Assembly: GCA_902795195.1 (NCBI GenBank)
Contig: CADBKF010000002.1
Span: forward strand, 25,214-89,213
Origin: Oscillospiraceae bacterium
GTDB lineage: Bacteria > Bacillota > Clostridia > Oscillospirales > Oscillospiraceae
Length of the DNA stretch: 64,000 bases
Direction: 5' to 3'
Shown: positions 53,391-61,136 of the stretch, piece by piece
How positions within the stretch are numbered: the first letter of the stretch is position 1
How the letters are laid out: each line of letters begins with the position of its first letter
Notes under the pieces: model-generated
The model's input: only the letters and a program-made list of their open reading frames with translations
What the model was told of the DNA's origin: nothing
Databases searched by the model: none
Translations under genes and position numbers: made by a program

Positions 53391-53419
53391 TTGCCTTTTT
53401 GCTTTGAATATGCTAAAAT
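53391..53419 (+). promoter_or_regulatory. Sigma-A promoter of the ABC exporter operon
   Basis: TTGCCT (53391-53396), 17-nt spacer, TAAAAT (53414-53419) with extended -10 TGc, 31 nt before the start. Confidence 0.75.
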
Positions 53420-53450
53420 ACATTAGATTATACACGTTAGGAGGGATCCG

Positions 53451-55193
53451 ATGATCAAAAAGCTTTTGGCCAGCGTGCGGGATTACAAGGCCCATACGCT
53501 GCTGACGCCGCTGTTTATGATCGGTGAGGTCGGATTGGAATGCGTTTTGCCGCTGATCACGGCACGACTGATCAATTCCATTGAGGCCGGTGCGGAAATG
53601 TCGGTGATTTTGCACTACGGCTGGATTCTGGTGCTGATGGCGCTCTGCTCCATGAGCTGCGGCATTCTCTCGGGCTGGTTTGCAGCCTCTGCGTCTGCGG
53701 GCTTTGCCAAGAACCTGCGCCATGACCTGTTTGCCAAGGTGCAGAGCTTTTCCTTTGCAAACATCGACAAATTTTCCACGTCTTCTCTTGTCACGAGACT
53801 GACCACCGACGTCAGCAACGTGCAGATGGCGTTCATGATGATCATCCGCACGGCGGTGCGCTCGCCCTTGATGCTGGTGTTTGCCATCGTGATGTCGGTC
53901 AACATGGGCGGCCCCATCGCCTTTGTGTTCCTGCTGGTGGTGCCGATCCTCGGCATCGGTCTGCTGGTGATCGCAAAGAAGGCCATGCCGCTGTTCAAGG
54001 CGGTCTTCAAGAAATACGATAACCTGAACAACTCCGTGCAGGAGAACGTCAAGGGCATGCGCGTGGTCAAGAGCTTCGTGCGTGAGAGCTACGAGCAGCA
54101 GAAGTTCGCTGCGGCCTCCGAGGACGTGCGAAACGACTTCACCAAGGCAGAGAAGCTGCTGGCCATCAACAACCCCCTGATGCTTCTGGCGGTCTACATC
54201 TGCATGACGCTGATCCCGTATTTCTCGGCCAAGGTCATCATCTCCACGCACGGCTCGGCCATGGCCGTGGGCGATCTGGCGAGCCTGATTACCTACTCGA
54301 TGCAGATTCTCATGAGCCTCATGATGCTCTCGATGATCTTCGTCATGATCACGCTGGCCGGCGAAGCGGCCCGGCGTATCGTCGAGGTACTCGACACCGA
54401 GCCCACGCTGACCAACCCCGAACACCCGGTGGAAATCGTGAAGGACGGCAGCATCGACTTCGAGAACGTCAGCTTCAAGTACAACCCCGACGCCAAGACC
54501 TATGCCCTCGAGGGCGTGAACCTGCACATCAAGCCCGGTCAGACCGTGGGCATCCTGGGTGGCACTGGCTCGTCCAAGACGACGCTCATCCAGCTGATCT
54601 CGCGGCTTTACGACGCCACGGTCGGCACCGTCAGGGTCGGCGGCGTGGACGTAAAGGACTACGACATGGAGGCCCTGCGCAACCAGGTGGCCGTCGTGCT
54701 GCAGAAGAACGTGCTCTTCTCCGGCACGATCAAGGACAATCTCCGCTGGGGCGACCCCAACGCCACCGATGAGGAGATGATCCGCATCTGCAAGCTCGCC
54801 CAGGCGCACGACTTCATCGTCGCGCATCCGGAGGGCTACGACCGCTACATCGAGCAGGGCGGCGCCAACGTCTCCGGCGGCCAGAAGCAGCGGCTGTGCA
54901 TCGCAAGAGCGCTGCTCAAGAAGCCGAAGATCCTGATCCTTGACGACTCCACCTCTGCGGTGGACACGCAGACCGACGCGCTCATCCGCAAGGCCTTCCG
55001 CGAGGAGATCCCCGGCACCACCAAGCTCATCATCGCCCAGCGCGTGGCCTCGGTGGAGGACGCGGACCTGATCCTCGTCATGGACGACGGCAAGATCGTC
55101 GGTCAGGGCACGCACCAGGAGCTCATGCAGAGCAACTCCATCTATCGCGAGGTCTACACCTCTCAGACGAAGGGAGGCGACGACAATGGCTAA
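53451..55193 (+). CDS. ABC exporter half, degenerate-site subunit
   Basis: A 580-residue half-transporter: six membrane helices (about 15-305) and one NBD. Walker A GILGGTGSSKTTLIQL, signature VSGGQKQRLCIARALL, but Walker B ILILDDSTSAVD has Asp in place of the catalytic Glu. This matches the degenerate subunit of heterodimeric exporters (TM287 or BmrC type). The downstream gene overlaps by 8 nt and supplies the other half. Probable drug or lipid export; substrate unknown. Confidence 0.94.
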   Translation: MIKKLLASVRDYKAHTLLTPLFMIGEVGLECVLPLITARLINSIEAGAEMSVILHYGWILVLMALCSMSCGILSGWFAASASAGFAKNLRHDLFAKVQSFSFANIDKFSTSSLVTRLTTDVSNVQMAFMMIIRTAVRSPLMLVFAIVMSVNMGGPIAFVFLLVVPILGIGLLVIAKKAMPLFKAVFKKYDNLNNSVQENVKGMRVVKSFVRESYEQQKFAAASEDVRNDFTKAEKLLAINNPLMLLAVYICMTLIPYFSAKVIISTHGSAMAVGDLASLITYSMQILMSLMMLSMIFVMITLAGEAARRIVEVLDTEPTLTNPEHPVEIVKDGSIDFENVSFKYNPDAKTYALEGVNLHIKPGQTVGILGGTGSSKTTLIQLISRLYDATVGTVRVGGVDVKDYDMEALRNQVAVVLQKNVLFSGTIKDNLRWGDPNATDEEMIRICKLAQAHDFIVAHPEGYDRYIEQGGANVSGGQKQRLCIARALLKKPKILILDDSTSAVDTQTDALIRKAFREEIPGTTKLIIAQRVASVEDADLILVMDDGKIVGQGTHQELMQSNSIYREVYTSQTKGGDDNG

Positions 55194-57123
55194 GAATATG
55201 CCCAAGCGCGACATGCCCAAGGCCAAGAAGGGCACGCTGCCGCGCGTTTTGAAGCTGCTCATGGAGGACTACAAGTGGATGTTCCTCCTGGCCATGCTGT
55301 GCATGGCGCTCTATTCGCTCGGCAATATCACGCCGTCGATCTTCATTAAAAACATTACGGACATCATCGTCCGCTTCACCCAGGACGGCACCTGGGCGGA
55401 GGTCCGGCCGCAGATCGGACGGGTGCTGGTGGTCATGGTCGCCGTGCTGCTGCTCACGATCGTCTTCTCCTACCTCTACGCCAGACTCATGGCCGTCATC
55501 ACCCAGGGCTTCCTGGACAAGATGCGCAAACGCATGTTCAACAAGATGCAGGGCCTGCCCATCAAGTACTTTGACGCCCACGGCCACGGCGACATCATGT
55601 CGCACTACACCAACGACATCGACACCCTGCGCCAGCTCGTGAGCCAGAGCGTGCCGCGCCTGCTGCAGTCGGGCATCATGCTCGTCGGCATGGTCGGCAT
55701 CATGCTCTACTACTCGATGAACCTCATGCTGGTGGTGCTGGTCGCAGTGTTCTTCATGAGCTTTGCCGTGTCGAACATCGGCGGAAAATCCGCCTCCAAC
55801 TTCGTCAAGCAGCAGAAGTCCATCGGCCAGGTCGAGGGCTTCGTCGAGGAGCTCATGAACGGCCAGAAGGTCGTCAAGGTCTTCTGCCACGAGGAGCAGA
55901 GCCAGAAGGACTTCGACAAGGTCAACGAGCAGCTCTGCGAGGACGCCACCAAGGCTACCCGCTTTGCCAACATTCTCGGCCCCGTCATGGGCAACATCGG
56001 TAACCTCCTGTATGTGCTCATTGCGATCGCCGGCGCGGCGTTCATCACCGCAAAGACGCCCAACCTCTCGCTGAGCGGCCTGTTCTCCGGCAGCTTCAAG
56101 GGCGTGCTGGAGATCTCCGTGGTCATCTCGTTCCTGAACATCGCCAAGCAGTTCACGGGCCAGGTCAACGCGATCGCTCAGCAGTTCAACTCCATCGTCA
56201 TGGCCCTGGCCGGCGCGGACCGCATCTTCCAGCTCATGGACGAGCCGCCCGAGGAGGACCACGGCTACGTCACGCTGGTCAACGCCAAGGAAAATCCCGA
56301 CGGCAGCATCACCGAGACCGAGGAGCACACCGGCGTTTGGGCCTGGCGGCATCCGCACACGGCCGACGGCAGCGTGACCTACACCAAGCTGCAGGGCGAC
56401 GTGCGCATGTTCAACGTGGACTTCTCCTATGTCGAGGGCAAGCCCGTGCTGCACGACATTTCCCTCTGGGCCGAGCCCGGCCAGAAGATCGCCTTTGTCG
56501 GCGCGACCGGCGCCGGCAAGACCACGATCACCAACCTCATCAACCGCTTCTACGACATTGAGGACGGCAAGATCCGCTACGACGGCATCAACATCACGAA
56601 GATCAAGAAGCCCGATCTGCGGCGCTCTCTGGGCATCGTGCTGCAGGACGTGAACCTGTTCACCGGCACGGTCATGGACAATATCCGTTACGGCAAGCTC
56701 GACGCCACCGACGAGGAGTGCATCCGCGCGGCGAAGCTCGCCAACGCGCACGACTTCATCAAGCGCCTGCCGCAGGGCTATCAGACCATGCTGACCTCCA
56801 ACGGCGCGAACCTCTCGCAGGGCCAGCGGCAGCTGCTCTCGATTGCAAGAGCGGCCGTGGCCGATCCTCCGGTCATGATCCTCGACGAGGCCACGTCCTC
56901 CATCGACACCCGCACCGAGGCGCTGGTCGCCAAGGGCATGGACGCGCTCATGAAGGGCAGGACCGTGTTCGTCATCGCCCACCGGCTCTCCACGGTCCGC
57001 AACTCGGACGCGATCATGGTCCTCGACCACGGCCGCATCATCGAGCGCGGCACCCACGACGACCTGATCGCCCAGAAGGGGACCTACTACAAGCTCTACA
57101 CCGGCGCATTCGAGCTGGAATAA
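55186..57123 (+). CDS. ABC exporter half, consensus-site subunit
   Basis: A 645-residue half-transporter. Six membrane helices, an insert (about 365-400, HPHTADGSVTYTKLQ) between membrane part and NBD, Walker A GATGAGKTTITNLI, signature LSQGQRQLLSIARAAV (Gly to Gln), Walker B VMILDEATSSID with the catalytic Glu. The reciprocal pattern to its partner (TM288-like) gives one active ATP site in the heterodimer. Overlaps the first half by 8 nt. Confidence 0.94.
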   Translation: MAKNMPKRDMPKAKKGTLPRVLKLLMEDYKWMFLLAMLCMALYSLGNITPSIFIKNITDIIVRFTQDGTWAEVRPQIGRVLVVMVAVLLLTIVFSYLYARLMAVITQGFLDKMRKRMFNKMQGLPIKYFDAHGHGDIMSHYTNDIDTLRQLVSQSVPRLLQSGIMLVGMVGIMLYYSMNLMLVVLVAVFFMSFAVSNIGGKSASNFVKQQKSIGQVEGFVEELMNGQKVVKVFCHEEQSQKDFDKVNEQLCEDATKATRFANILGPVMGNIGNLLYVLIAIAGAAFITAKTPNLSLSGLFSGSFKGVLEISVVISFLNIAKQFTGQVNAIAQQFNSIVMALAGADRIFQLMDEPPEEDHGYVTLVNAKENPDGSITETEEHTGVWAWRHPHTADGSVTYTKLQGDVRMFNVDFSYVEGKPVLHDISLWAEPGQKIAFVGATGAGKTTITNLINRFYDIEDGKIRYDGINITKIKKPDLRRSLGIVLQDVNLFTGTVMDNIRYGKLDATDEECIRAAKLANAHDFIKRLPQGYQTMLTSNGANLSQGQRQLLSIARAAVADPPVMILDEATSSIDTRTEALVAKGMDALMKGRTVFVIAHRLSTVRNSDAIMVLDHGRIIERGTHDDLIAQKGTYYKLYTGAFELE

Positions 57124-57126
57124 AGA

Positions 57127-57168
57127 AAAAAATCCCTCATGGTTTTGAAGCCATGAGGGAATTTTTTC
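57127..57168. terminator. Bidirectional terminator
   Basis: Stem AAAAATCCCTCATGG / CCATGAGGGAATTTTTT with loop TTTTGAAG, between the convergent exporter and ABC-F genes. Confidence 0.92.
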
Positions 57169-57169
57169 G

Positions 57170-58765
57170 TTAATTTTCCTTCTTCCACTCGAGATACGCA
57201 TCGTACCCGCAGAGCCGGTCGATGATCTTGCCGCCGGGGAGGAATTCGATGATGCGGTCGGCGGTGGTGGAGAGCAGCTCGTGGTCATGGCTGGCCAGGA
57301 ACACGTTGCCCGGGAAGGCGCTCACGCCCTTGTTGACGGCCTGGATCGATTCCATGTCCAGGTGGTTGGTGGGCTGGTCCATCAGGATGCAGTTCGCGCC
57401 CGAGAGCATCATCCGCGAGAGCATCATGCGGACCTTCTCGCCGCCGGAGAGGACCGACACCGGCTTGAACACCTCGTCGCCGGAAAACAGCATCCTGCCC
57501 AGGAAGCCGCGCAGATACACGTCGTCCTTCTTCTCGGAATAGGGCCGCATCCAGTCCACCAGGGACTCCTCGTGGCCCTCAAAATACGCGGTGTTGTCCT
57601 TTGGGAAGTAGCTTCTCGAGGTGGACACGCCCCACTTGACTGTGCCCTCGTCGGGCTCCATTTCGCCCATGAGGATCTTGAACATCACGGTCTGTGCCAG
57701 CTCGTTTTCGCCCACAAAGGCGATTTTTTCGTTGCGATTGGCAATGAAGCTGACCTTGTCGAGCAGCTTGACGCCGTCCACGGTCTTGCTGACGTCGGTC
57801 ACAAAGAGCACGTCCTTGCCGACCTCGCGGTCCCGGGAGAAGCCCACGAAGGGATAGCGCCGTGTCGAGGCGGGAATCTCCTCCAGAGAAATCTTCTCCA
57901 GCAGCTTGCGCCGGGCCGTGGCCTGCTTGCTCTTGGATTTGTTGGCGGAAAAGCGCTGCACAAAGGCCTGCAACTCGGCGATCTTTTCCTCGTTGCGCTT
58001 GTTCTTGTTGCGCAGCAGCGCCTGCACGAGCTGGCTCGACTCGTACCAGAAGTCGTAGTTGCCCACATACATCTTGATCTTGCCGTAGTCGATGTCGACG
58101 ATGTGGGTGCAGACCGTGTTGAGGAAGTGACGGTCGTGCGAGACCACGATGACCGTGCCCTCATAGTCGAGCAGGAAGTCCTCAAGCCAGTTGATCGACT
58201 CAATGTCGAGGTTGTTGGTCGGCTCGTCGAGCATGACGATGTCGGGTTTTCCGAACAGCGCTTGGGCCAGCAGTACCTTGACCTTGTCTCTGGGATCGGT
58301 GTCGGCCATGAGGTCGTAGTGCTTGTCGGTGTCGATGCCCAGGCCCTGCAGGATGCGGCTGGCGTCGGACTCGGCCTCCCAGCCGTTCATCTCCGCAAAT
58401 TCGGCCTCGAGCTCGGAGGCGCGCATGCCGTCCTCGTCGGTGAAGTCCTCCTTCTCGTAGATGGCGTCCTTCTCCTTCATGATGTCGTACAGCCGCTGGT
58501 TGCCCATGATGACCGTGTCCATGATGGGGTAGGCGTCGTATTTGAACTGGTCCTGCTTGAGGACCGACATCCGCACGCCGGGCTTGATGGCGACATAGCC
58601 CTTGGTGGACTCGAGCTCGCCCGAGAGAATGCGCAGGAAGGTGGATTTGCCTGCGCCGTTGGCGCCGATGACGCCGTAGCAGTTGCCCGCCGCAAACTGC
58701 AGATCCACATGCTGGAACAGCCAGCTGCCGCCAAATTGAATGCCGAGATCGGATACTGTGATCAT
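57170..58765 (-). CDS. ABC-F family ATPase, YbiT/YkpA-like, with degenerate second site
   Basis: A 531-residue twin ATPase. NBD1 is canonical: GANGAGKSTFLRIL, VMLDEPTNNLDIES. NBD2 is not: the P-loop reads GENELAQTVMFKIL without the GKT core, and Walker B is CILMDQPTNHLD with Gln for the catalytic Glu; its signature VLSGGEKVRMMLSRMM is retained. A two-site asymmetry occurs in YbiT/YkpA-type ABC-Fs, so this may be normal for the subfamily. GGAGG seven nt before the ATG. Acts on ribosomes or stress translation, inferred from family. Confidence 0.92.
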   Translation of the reverse strand: MITVSDLGIQFGGSWLFQHVDLQFAAGNCYGVIGANGAGKSTFLRILSGELESTKGYVAIKPGVRMSVLKQDQFKYDAYPIMDTVIMGNQRLYDIMKEKDAIYEKEDFTDEDGMRASELEAEFAEMNGWEAESDASRILQGLGIDTDKHYDLMADTDPRDKVKVLLAQALFGKPDIVMLDEPTNNLDIESINWLEDFLLDYEGTVIVVSHDRHFLNTVCTHIVDIDYGKIKMYVGNYDFWYESSQLVQALLRNKNKRNEEKIAELQAFVQRFSANKSKSKQATARRKLLEKISLEEIPASTRRYPFVGFSRDREVGKDVLFVTDVSKTVDGVKLLDKVSFIANRNEKIAFVGENELAQTVMFKILMGEMEPDEGTVKWGVSTSRSYFPKDNTAYFEGHEESLVDWMRPYSEKKDDVYLRGFLGRMLFSGDEVFKPVSVLSGGEKVRMMLSRMMLSGANCILMDQPTNHLDMESIQAVNKGVSAFPGNVFLASHDHELLSTTADRIIEFLPGGKIIDRLCGYDAYLEWKKEN

Positions 58766-58783
58766 ATTGGTACCTCCAGGAGT

Positions 58784-58848
58784 GGGTAGTGGGAAGTGGG
58801 AAGTGGTTAGTGGGAAATGGGTAGTTGACAGTGGAAAGTGTTAGCAAT
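58784..58848 (+). repeat. AGTGGGA / AGTGGAA heptamer array
   Basis: Units AGTGGGA, AGTGGTT, AATGGGT, AGTTGAC and AGTGGAA follow each other in register 7. The array starts a few nt beyond the ribosome site of the divergent ABC-F gene. Confidence 0.82.
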
Positions 58849-59059
58849 AGGCAATCGGAGACGTAGGGGGCGGCGTCCTCGACGCCCCGCAAAGCAGACA
58901 GCCGGCAAGAGCCAATAGGAGAGTGAGGAGTGAGGAGTTAGGAGTTAAAAGCAAGTGGACAGTGGAAAGTGGAAAGTTGTGGTGTTTTTCAAATTGCCAT
59001 TTGAAAAACCATTTTGATTCGCCGCAAGGTAAGCCTGTTGCGCACTCCGAAACTATATT

Positions 59060-59190
59060 GTAGGGACGAGCATTGCTCGTCCGGTGTGCGAAGCACACAT
59101 CGTTTGCGCTGCGCAAACGATATGCCAGCACCGGTTCCCTGCGGAACCTGCATCCTTCGGATGCACGGACGGCAGATTGCAGTCCCTATG
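59060..59190. repeat. Cluster of short hairpins with outer arms GTAGGGAC and GTCCCTAT
   Basis: At least five consecutive palindromes: GACGAGCATTGCTCGTC, TGTGCGAAGCACACA, CGTTTGCGCTGCGCAAACG, GGTTCCCTGCGGAACC and CATCCTTCGGATG. The outer ends GTAGGGAC and AGTCCCTAT also pair, so the whole 131-bp unit can fold as a multi-branched structure. Confidence 0.85.
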
Positions 59191-59232
59191 GGTGCGGAGC
59201 ATTCGGACGGGTGACCCGTCCGCTACGAGGCA

Positions 59233-59352
59233 CGGTGCGGATCGGCGGGACGTCGAGGACGCCGTCCCCTACGGGTGCGGATCGGCGGGACGTCGAGGAC
59301 GCCGTCCCCTACGGGTGCGGATCGGCGGGAGGTCGAGGACGCCGTCCCCTAC
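59233..59352 (-). repeat. Three tandem 40-bp repeats
   Basis: Period 40 (59233, 59273, 59313); each reads GTGCGGATCGGCGGGACGTC then GAGGACGCCGTCCCCTACGG. They are the inverted counterparts of the 43-bp repeats at 19141-19267 and carry the same neighbour, CGGACGGGTGACCCGTCCG. Confidence 0.9.
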
Positions 59353-59474
59353 ATCTTCGATTGCGTGTTTCCGCTTTTAGATTCTTCGTTGCAGGCTCCT
59401 CAGAATGCATGTGGGGAGTGCAGTCTGAACAGGTCAGCAGGCGGCTTTGCAGTCGCGCCTTCATGATGACATGA

Positions 59475-59620
59475 CGGAAGCTTCCTGCTACGCTTTTCCA
59501 TGCCCTGCAAACCTCTCGCTGCCGGACAAGCAAGGCTTGTCCCTACACTCTACACTCTCAGCTTTCCACTGTCAACTGTCAACTGCTCCCTGACCCCTGA
59601 CCCCTGACCCCTGAATCCTA
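59475..59620 (-). repeat. Composite repeat block, inverted
   Basis: On the minus strand: TAGGATTCAGGGGTCAGGGG, CAGTTGACAGTGGAAAG, GTAGGGACAAGCCTTGCTTG, CGAGAGGTTTGCAGGGCA, GCGTAGCAGGAAGCTTCCGT. The same order appears at 63805-63975. Confidence 0.9.
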
Positions 59621-59720
59621 CATATAACCATACCATGAAGCGCCTTCATTTTCAAGCGAAATTGCATAATTTTCATGCTTTCACAGATACTACCTCCGAA
59701 ACCGAAAAGGAGGCGTTCGT

Positions 59721-60932
59721 ATGAAACGAAGGACCCAAGTGTTATTGCTTTGCGCGCTGGCGCTGCTGTCGGTGCTGCTGCCGTGCCGCGCGGCCGAGGT
59801 GCCGGCGGATGAGCACTATGTCTTCACCGGCGCAGAGTTTTGCGCGGAGGAAGAAGCCATCGACGGCGTCTATCTATGCAGCGTTCCGGAAGAAGGCGTC
59901 GGCAGCCTGCGTCTTGGCAGCCGCACCGTTCAGCCCGGCGACGTGCTGAGCGCGGATGCGCTCTCTTATCTCCGCTTTGACCCAGCCTGCGACGAGACGC
60001 TCGACGCGCTGATCTGCTTCCGCCCGATCCGGGACGACCGGCTCGGCGAAGAAACCCAGCTCACCATGCATATCCAGTCCACCAAAAACGAGGTCCCGAC
60101 CGCCGAGGACCTCACGATCGAGACCTACAAGAACATCCCGAACAGCGGCACGCTCCGGGCGAGCGACCCCGATGGCGACGTGCTCAGCTTCCAGCTTGCC
60201 GACAAGCCCCGGCGCGGTACGGTGGAGCTGTCGGAAAACGGCGAATTTGTCTACACTCCGAAGAAAAACAAGGTAGGGGAGGACCGCTTCACCTTCACGG
60301 TCACGGACCTGGCCGGAAATGTGTCGGCGCCTGCCACTGTGACCGTGACGATCACCCAGCCGCTGGATGCCGAGACCTTTGACGATCTGGCGCCCGAGAC
60401 GCAGTTTGGCGCGATGTGGCTGCGCGAGCAGGGCCTGTTTGGCGGCGAGCGCGTGACCGACAAGCTCTGCTTCTGCCCGGAAAAGACCGTCACGCGCGGG
60501 GAGTTTCTGGCCATGGCGATGGAGCTGGCCGGCATTGATCCCGAGATCGGCCTCGAGACCAGCCTGTTCCGGGACCAGCAGGACGCGCCCGCCTGGCAGC
60601 AGCCCTATCTGAGCTCGGCCCTGCGCCGCGGCATCGTACGGGGTTATGCAGGCGCGCAGGGCCTGGAATTCCGGCCGAATGAGGCGATCACGGCCCGGGA
60701 TGCCGCCCGCATTCTCGCGCGCATTTTCGGCGTGCCGAAGGATGGGCAAGCGGCAGCCTTGCGCCGGGCAAACGCAAACCCGGATGCCGCAGCCGCCGTG
60801 TCGCTGACTGACACCGCCGCCCCGGATGTCATCGCGGGCAGCGACGATGTGCCCGCCTGGACCGCGGATGGCACCGCGCTCTTAGATCGCGCTGCCTGCG
60901 CAGAGCTGCTCTACCGCGCCGCACACGCGTAA
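59721..60932 (+). CDS. Secreted Ig-like/SLH-type surface protein
   Basis: A 403-residue secreted protein. Signal peptide to about residue 24 (CRAAEVPA). After a Cys-bearing N-domain (about 30-125), a cadherin-like/Big_9-type domain (about 128-215, SGTLRASDPDGDVLSFQLAD, DRFTFTVTDLAGNVSAPATV) precedes an SLH-like region (FDDLAPETQFGAMWLREQGL, FRPNEAITARDAARILARIF, and a third incomplete motif). The wall polymer is the likely anchor. AAAGGAGG before ATG 59721. Confidence 0.85.
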   Translation: MKRRTQVLLLCALALLSVLLPCRAAEVPADEHYVFTGAEFCAEEEAIDGVYLCSVPEEGVGSLRLGSRTVQPGDVLSADALSYLRFDPACDETLDALICFRPIRDDRLGEETQLTMHIQSTKNEVPTAEDLTIETYKNIPNSGTLRASDPDGDVLSFQLADKPRRGTVELSENGEFVYTPKKNKVGEDRFTFTVTDLAGNVSAPATVTVTITQPLDAETFDDLAPETQFGAMWLREQGLFGGERVTDKLCFCPEKTVTRGEFLAMAMELAGIDPEIGLETSLFRDQQDAPAWQQPYLSSALRRGIVRGYAGAQGLEFRPNEAITARDAARILARIFGVPKDGQAAALRRANANPDAAAAVSLTDTAAPDVIAGSDDVPAWTADGTALLDRAACAELLYRAAHA

Positions 60933-61002
60933 GGGCGCGTCTCCACCGCTTACAGCAAATATAAATGTATGAAATTCATTATATTTATTCACCTTTAGGG
61001 AC

Positions 61003-61031
61003 TTCAAAAACGGGGAACAACGTGCTATAAT
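61003..61031 (+). promoter_or_regulatory. Sigma-A promoter of the histidine kinase operon
   Basis: TTCAAA (61003-61008), 17-nt spacer, TATAAT (61026-61031) with extended -10 TGc. An AT-rich inverted repeat (AAATATAA ... TTATATTT, 60957-60987) lies upstream. Confidence 0.78.
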
Positions 61032-61037
61032 AAAAAA

Positions 61038-61067
61038 GGCGCCGGGCGGCGGGAAGCTTCCGGCGCC
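61038..61067 (+). promoter_or_regulatory. GC-rich hairpin in the leader of the kinase gene
   Basis: Stem GGCGCCGG (61038-61045) with CCGGCGCC (61060-61067), immediately after the -10. No U-run follows, so it is a 5'-end stem rather than a terminator. Confidence 0.55.
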
Positions 61068-61136
61068 CCATTTGCGCCTTGCTTTCAAAAATGCTGTAAG
61101 CGTTGAATCTTCGTATCAAGGCAAAAGGGAGGCCGG

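Larger units (their letters stand above)
52768..53450. other. Repeat-rich gap upstream of the ABC exporter genes
   Basis: 683 bases without a gene. It contains a heptamer array, a GTAGGGACAAGCCTTGCTTG palindrome, a second short array, an identical pair of 68-bp inverted elements with a 196-bp interior, and the exporter promoter. A long open frame through it (52860-53426) consists of repeats and is not a gene. Confidence 0.85.
58766..59720. other. 955-bp repeat region
   Basis: The largest non-coding stretch in the window. In order: AGTGGGA heptamers, AGGCAAT-GACGTAGGGGGCGG junction, GTGAGGA units, about 80 nt of unrecognised sequence (58978-59059), a cluster of hairpins (59060-59190), the palindrome CGGACGGGTGACCCGTCCG, three 40-bp tandem repeats, a palindromic half (59378-59410), a composite inverted array, and about 100 nt upstream of the next gene. 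Confidence 0.85.

Noticed and set aside
52860..53426. Plus-strand open frame of 188 codons in the repeat region
   Set aside because: Entirely repeat-derived, includes both 68-bp elements and has no ribosome site or homologous motif.
55123..57288. Long minus-strand open frame (721 codons) opposite the ABC exporter genes
   Set aside because: Shadow of the exporter coding strand; composition is typical of antisense GC-rich frames (His/Asp/Val rich) and no family motif is present.
59014..59474. Overlapping short plus-strand frames in the 955-bp repeat gap
   Set aside because: They translate tandem repeats and palindromes (RIGGTSRTPSPT-type residues) and have no ribosome sites.
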